Shown: positions 58,553-64,000 of the stretch, piece after piece | Numbering within the stretch: the first letter of the stretch is position 1 | How the letters are laid out: every line of letters starts with the position of its first letter | Assembly (NCBI GenBank): GCA_032988165.1 | Contig: JANTQF010000124.1 | Coordinates: 1-64,000 of the forward strand | Source: Emmonsiellopsis sp. PD_33 | Lineage: Eukaryota; Ascomycota; Eurotiomycetes; Onygenales; Ajellomycetaceae | Length of the DNA: 64,000 nucleotides | Reading direction: 5' to 3' | The notes under the pieces: generated by a model | What the model was told of the DNA's origin: nothing | Database searches by the model: none | Seen by the model: the letters and a program-made list of their open reading frames with translations, nothing else | Translations under genes and position numbers: made by a program

Positions 58553-59968
58553 TTAAGGAACCCAAGGAATCCTCGGCAGCCTCCTCAGCCTCCTCAGCGT
58601 CTCCAGCTTCTTCCGAACCTTTTGCCAGAACCTCGCACTCCTCAACATATTCTCCAACCGTCTATCCCCCTTAATCCTCAAAAATAGCAACACACAGCCC
58701 AAAATCGCCGCATCCCAACACAGCTGCCGTATCGTCGTCCACACAAGCCACTTAATCCACGCCCACAGGCTCGCGCGCCGCCGATTACTCTGCGTGCGCG
58801 CCTCCATCTGCTCCCTCATCGCGGCGACTTCGGCGGTCATTTTCGTCATGGCCTGCTCGACCCGCCGCCGCCAGCGGCGGTTCTGTATGTCTCTGTCCGA
58901 CTCTCTGATTGCATTTCCATGCGGTGGTGGTGGCGGGGGTTGTCGGCCGCGCGGGGGGGCGTCGTTATTACTATCCCCTTCATCATCGTCCTCGAACGGG
59001 CTATTTCGCGCCTCTTGGAAATCTTCCTCGTCGTCTTCTTCTAGGTCATCACCTTCTAGCGGCGGATCGTACCCTCCCCTTCTCCCCGTCCCGTCATCTG
59101 GTTGGCTGACGGGACTTAGCACTCTAAGCCTCGAATCCCTGCCTCCGCCATGGTGTCTGTCCATATCCTCCACTTCGCCGCCGGACATTCGGTCGCCGAT
59201 GCTCCCGTACTGTGAGCGGGAGGATACGTGCTGGTATACCGGCATGCCAGAGACGTGCTGGGGGCTACTTGATGAAGAGGAGGTGGTGTTTGATTTTATC
59301 TGGTCCCAGACAAACTCCAGCTCTGATATGAGTTCGCGCGCTTCCGGGGTGGACGAGGCGTATCTGTGCATTGTGTTTACGAGGGTGTTTATGTAGCGCC
59401 GTTTCGCCTCTGTCCGTGAGAGATGCCGCTGCGCGTACCATGAGTCCCTAGAAGGAGTTACGGAGAAAGATTAGCTCTAGGCCACAGGTAATGGTAGGGT
59501 AAAATCTTCATACCATTTCTCCCTCTCAGCTTGAAGGTCCGGATCATCATCTGACGGCCTGTCCATTACGCCCTCCACATCACCCTCTAGAAAGCACACA
59601 TCATATCAGCATTCCACATCCCACAAGTACAAACGATATAGCTGCGCGGGAAAGGCGGGGAAATACCCATGCTCTGTTTATACAAGCCATATAGCTTCAG
59701 CCGTTCGGCGAGGGGCGGACGGGCCGACCCCGTTCTGGGGATTCTCTTGACAGTGTTGAGGGCATGAACGAATACTCGATCTATATATAAGTAAATAATT
59801 TGGATTAGCCAACGAACGAATGGGTACCCAGCAATCATACAAGGGGAGAGACAGGGGTGAATTGTGTGACCGGACAAGGAGCAGGGCAAGAAAGATATTG
59901 GAAACTTTCGAGGCCCTGCCGAGACAGGAACAAGGAGAGAAATAGAACTTACCAACTGAGTCCGCCAT
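58553..59968 (-). CDS. Acyl-CoA-binding membrane protein, Atg37/ACBD5-like
   Basis: Exons 59968-59953, 59780-59667, 59586-59514, 59447-58553; 365 aa. The N-terminal acyl-CoA-binding domain (residues ~1-100) shows DRVFVHALNTVKRIPRTGSA, ERLKLYGLYKQSMEGDVEG and WYAQRHLSRTEAKRRYINTL. A long acidic and Pro-rich linker follows, then a basic helix (RWRRRVEQAMTKMTAEVAAM) and a C-terminal hydrophobic segment (IRQLCWDAAILGCVLLFL) before a very basic tail rich in Arg/Leu. This N-terminal ACB plus C-terminal anchor layout matches Atg37/ACBD5, peroxisomal membrane proteins that bind acyl-CoA and promote pexophagy. Peroxisomal location is inferred from the family. Confidence 0.87.
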
Positions 59969-61654
59969 GGTGTATCATCTATTACGGAAAGGAAAGGGAA
60001 AGAAAATATAGGTAGGGGAAGAATAAAGAAAGAAACAAGTATTGTGTAGAGTATATGGTATCCAAACAGCCCAGGCACAACCCGGAGGCAGCGCACTCCC
60101 TCCCTCACTCTCCCGCTCTCTCTAACAATGTATCTCTCTCACTTGAAGCTCCACCGGCTCAATCCTCTCCCATTACCTCGCGCTCGGGGGTTCCGGTCCG
60201 GTAACTTACACTCCCTCTCGAGCAAAGGAGGTAGATAGTAGCTAGCAGGCTTATACCGCGGGCGAGAGCAAGAGGGCGCGATCATCTGGAGCGAGGGCAA
60301 AGGGAGCTGGCAAGCAGCGATCGGAGCCGCGCATTTCTCTTTTCCGGTATGAATTCAGACTCCTTTAAATATGATGCGAGCTGCAGCAGACTGTTGGAGC
60401 ACACACACACACACGCTCGCCTGCTTGAACCGCGGCTTGGAGCCCGCGCCAGTGCGGATGCGGCTTAGTCAGCCCGAAGCCGCCCTGGCGCCGGATTTCA
60501 CGTGCGGACAGAATGGGCTGGACGGAGGGGGGATTGTGTATTGGGGATTGTTTATCACTGTTGTGTATGGATAGTTATTAGTTAGTGACAGTCTACGGGC
60601 ACACAAGACACTGGCAGATAATTGCCGTCCATTGTGGTGGTGGCTGGTCTTGTTTCTGCCAGCTCTGTTCGTCCATCGTGTGCCTGCCCAGCCGGTCCAT
60701 CATCCATGTGAAAATCTGCAAACGGCACTTGGCACGTTCAACAGCTACATGGCGTGGTCCGCCGGTATTTAACCCCTTTACGTTGTTGGATTTACGATTC
60801 ACGAATGATGCAGCGGAGATATCTGTGCGGAGTCGGGCACCTCACATCGAGGCGCCCTTATTGTTTTCCCATTTTTGGCTGGACTCCGTTTGTTTCCTGC
60901 TTTGAGAGGGTTGCGTTATGCATATGTTACAGTATTTCCAGTCGCCCAGTATCCATTTCTCCCTGAAAAAAGCCCGAAGCACAACCGTCAAGTGCATGAG
61001 AAAAACCTGGCGCCAGCATCCACATCGGACAAGTACAAGACTCCCTTTGTCATCCACCTGAATGCATAAAATATCCCATCCTCACTCCAGGAGGCGAAAA
61101 GAAAGAAGAATGGCTAAAACAGCAGAACGGCAGAAGCGGACACGGCCAAATGCCAAGGGAATCAATACAGCAGAATGGGAAAAAACCTCGTGCTGGGGAA
61201 TATGAAGACAGGCATCGAATATACGTCGTGGGGCATTAAGAAAAATTCAAAAACAATAAAAAATAAGGTGCAGAACCCCGCACTCTGAGGGAAATGGCGG
61301 TCCATCCACCCGTGGTCAAAATTACATCGTCAATTTTGCAAACTTAGTGCGCCAGAAGAAATAAAATGGAACCCGCTGTCAAGCCGCACAATCATGGTAT
61401 AGACCAAGACGAACAGATGGCAAGGGCCAACGCCGGAAACCGCGATAAACACGCGAGTGGGAAATGGTTAAGGTGCATCGCAAAACACTGAAGCTTCGCT
61501 TATTCGGAGACAAGGGCAGATAAGTCGAAACAAGGCAAGGCGTACGATCGCGAATCAAGGGTTAATCCGAAAGTGGTCTCATAAAGGTGTGAGAATTGAT
61601 AAGAGGGCTGTAGATTGGTGTCTACCGAAGACGGAAAGGGGGGGTGGGTGAGAT
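59969..61654. other. Intergenic, 1.7 kb
   Basis: Promoter of the acyl-CoA-binding gene and the 3' flank of the SCD6 gene. An (AC)7 run lies at 60400-60414. No coding evidence; the frames present are short and featureless. Confidence 0.5.
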
Positions 61655-63725
61655 TTATGGTGACGGCACACCAGTTGCCTGTGGCGCACCTCTTCCACCA
61701 CGGAAGCCCCCTCGACCACGACCACCTGCATAGCCTCGAGCGTATGTGCCTCTGCCGCGAGGACCTCCATATCCCCGGCCTCTGCCACGGCCACGGTATC
61801 CACCACGATAACCGCCGTCAACGCTGCCTTGGCCAAAAGTCTCCATGTTTTTCTTCTCTTCTTCCCCGCGCCACTCGCGGCCGCTGGTTTTGCCACGGGC
61901 ACCTTCTTCACGATCGCGGCTTTCGCTCGAGATGTTATCAAAAAAGGACGACGCCTTATTATAAGCAATCGGCGCACCATGAGAAGCTGACCCGTTGGTT
62001 CCCTCAGCACCGTCAGTTGGCAGCGTGCCATTAGCGACATTTGGTTCCGATTCACCAAGCGGAGAGCCAGTTGCAATGGCTTCCTTCACCAAGTCCTGTT
62101 TGTTGAATTTGGCGTTCGCAGATTGAAAGTCATAGTCATCGGTAGGAACTTCGACTTTCTTAACTTGGGGTTGATAGTGACCGCCGCGATGACCGCCGCG
62201 TCCGCCACGGACGTTTTGGTGCGGGCGAGGAGCACGCTCGCCCTCATGCGTCTTCATGTCGCCAACCTTTTTAGTTACAGACTCAGCCGTAGAATCAGCT
62301 TGTTGGGAACCTTGGGCAGGGGGTTGGGGAAGCTTTGCCATGGCCGCGGCCACAGCCGCAGTTGCTGCCCGAGTCGCATCTTGCATTGCTACGGATGTAG
62401 CCCGAGCATTCTGAGCAGCTTGTTGGGCAACACTACCCGCGGTGGCACCGACTGGGCCAGAGGCAGCAGCAGGAACAGGTGGTTTAGAAATGGGAATGGC
62501 TGGCACAACTCTTCCAGCTTTAGGACCGGCGGGTGGTGCTCTGGGAGCGCTACTAGCCGCCACAGAGGGCAAAGACTGCGCTGGAGCCGGCGGTGCGGCT
62601 GGCTTTTGCGACATAGTAGTCTCAGGAAGGGATGGTTTCTGCTCCGATGGAGCGGGCCCGGCAGGAGCTGGCGTCGTGGGTTTGCTGGCTACCTTGTCCC
62701 CAACAGGAAGTTCAGATGTGGACTGCGGCACATTCGCAGGAGGCCCACCAGGGCGTTGCTGTTGCTGTTGCTGTCCTAGTTGTGGTTGAGGAGGGCCGAT
62801 TGGCATTGGCGGTGGTGGGAATTGGTTAGGTGGTTGCTGGAAGCCTTGCCCTGGCGGTGGGTACCACCCTTGGGGAGCACCGTACGGAGCGTTTGGGAAT
62901 GGCCCAGGAGGGAAACCAGGAGGTCCAAATCGCTGTCCATATGGTGGATAATAGCCAGGGAATGGGGGTTGCTGAGGGTAGCCGGGAGGTGGTTGGCGAG
63001 GAGCTGGGGGAGGGGGGTATTGGTTGGATTGACCACGTGGAGGACCCTGTGGAGGACCTGGTCTTGTTCCACTCTATTCAAGCAATTAATTAGCAATGGT
63101 CAATAAACGAATAGATTGACAATAGATTGGCTTGAAGGTAGTGTAAGATCTTGATCAGAAGGAAGGCAACGGAAAGAATCCACATGGGGTTTTGCGCTTT
63201 CAGAACAGGTCTGTGATTTACATCCGAAATGTTTCATCATAAGATCGAAGGTGGGCATTTTGATGGGGAAAGATTCTAGTTATCACTTACACCAAGAATA
63301 GCGGGATCATTTGGGACCTGAGGAGGCTCGGGTTGTTGATTTTCTTTCTGCTCCTCGGCGACGCTAATGTCCTTCACATCGCTTCCACGGAACACAATGT
63401 ATTCATATACACTGGAAGACGGGGCAATTTCCTCAGCGGGGTTGCCACGTCTGCCTTCAGTGCCATGGGAGACGACATTTTCCAGAGCAATGGTCGAATC
63501 CTCCGGGTTTATTTCGTGGAGAGTGCCAACATAGCTGTGACACCAGTCAGCTCCAGAGCCTAGGGATCAACAACGGGATCAAGGAGCCGTTCGAACCGAA
63601 TATCACTCTTCGATATCAAGTTGAACCTCTGCCTATCGGTTTCAGTTAGCTTAGAGTACACAGCGGGCGAACAAACGCGCGTTTTGGGGGGTAGTCACTG
63701 ACCCTATGAAGTGGTTCATATCCAT
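61655..63725 (-). CDS. SCD6: Scd6/Lsm14 mRNP protein
   Basis: Exons 63725-63703, 63632-63597, 63534-63291, 63073-61655; 573 aa. This RNA-binding translational repressor and decapping activator works in P-bodies. Residues ~1-85 form the LSm14 domain (IGQRFNLISKSDIRYVGTLH, then STIALENVVSHGTEGR and YEYIVFRGSDVKDI). A Pro/Gln-rich linker (~100-210) and an Ala/Pro-rich part follow. The FDF motif VPTDDYDFQSANAKFNKQDL lies near 411-430, a Phe/Phe-Asp block and a TFG-box region (METFGQGS) after it, and RGG repeats fill the C-terminus (YRGRGRGRGYGGPRGRG). Order and composition match Scd6/Sum2/Lsm14. Confidence 0.95.
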
Positions 63726-64000
63726 GGTGGCTGAAATCCTGCGCGTAATCGCGCGACAGCAAGGAAAGAATGCAGTACTGCAGAACTAGGAGAGGAAAAG
63801 AAAGAGAACAGCGACAGCGAGACGGGAGATGTGAGCGGGAGGAGGTGGTGTGTTGGGGGGGAGGGGAGGCAAAGAGGAGGAGGATGGTGGATGAAGGAAG
63901 AGGAAGAAGGAATGAAGAGAAAATCAGCGAGCTGTTTGTGGTAAAAGCCTCGCTACGGGCGGTGCGAGACGCCGGTTCCGTAGCAGCCTAGCCGCCTTGG
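63726..64000. promoter_or_regulatory. SCD6 upstream region at the window edge
   Basis: Purine-rich (AGG/GGA) leader and promoter of the leftward SCD6 gene. A 73-codon plus-strand frame here is low-complexity and not called. Confidence 0.35.

Noticed and set aside
62123..62779. 218-codon frame antisense to SCD6
   Set aside because: Complement of the low-complexity Ala/Pro linker; no family features.

Overview
The window is nuclear DNA of a filamentous ascomycete. Genes are split by many short introns (roughly 30-140 nt) with GT...AG borders. Several families are typical of Pezizomycotina: a Goodbye/NACHT STAND protein, an Mtr-like amino-acid permease, an HD-type cyanamide hydratase and a fused succinyl-CoA ligase-like protein. 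Protein style suggests Eurotiomycetes, perhaps Onygenales, but that is an impression rather than a phylogeny. All gene models were spliced by hand from reading frame, splice borders and family conservation; every complete multi-exon model sums to a multiple of three.

Layout. 1-6 kb: the 5' part of an oxalate decarboxylase (-) running off the left edge, a secreted selenium-binding-protein-like beta-propeller (+), and a small unknown gene (-). 6-15 kb: cyanamide hydratase-like HD protein (+), nucleoporin Nup84/107 (-), SUMO (+), an unknown charged protein (-). 16-25.6 kb: a succinyl-CoA ligase alpha-beta fusion (+), an intron-bearing tRNA-Arg(CCT), a mitochondrial-type 4HBT thioesterase (+), V-ATPase subunit C (+), APS kinase (-). 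26-34 kb: an unknown 734-aa protein (+), glycine-cleavage T-protein (-), an amino-acid permease (-). 35-43 kb: a 1514-aa STAND (NLR-like) protein (-) divergent from a LanC-like protein (+). 43-55 kb: Mak21/Noc1 (-) divergent from mitochondrial prolyl-tRNA synthetase (+), prefoldin subunit 5 (+), an unknown 666-aa protein (-), and the complex I subunit NDUFA8 (+). 55-64 kb: a second 4HBT thioesterase (-), an acyl-CoA-binding membrane protein resembling Atg37 (-), and the Scd6/Lsm14 mRNP protein (-).

Most genes are conserved housekeeping functions (pore, SUMO, ribosome assembly, complex I, V-ATPase, mitochondrial translation, P-body) and share no single pathway. The unusual items are the fused succinyl-CoA ligase that lacks half of its ATP-grasp, the STAND protein ending in a ZZ-like zinc finger beside a LanC-like gene, a SUMO gene encoding the already mature form, the intron-containing tRNA, and several 8-26 nt micro-exons. 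No transposon, CRISPR array, rRNA or viral sequence was recognised.
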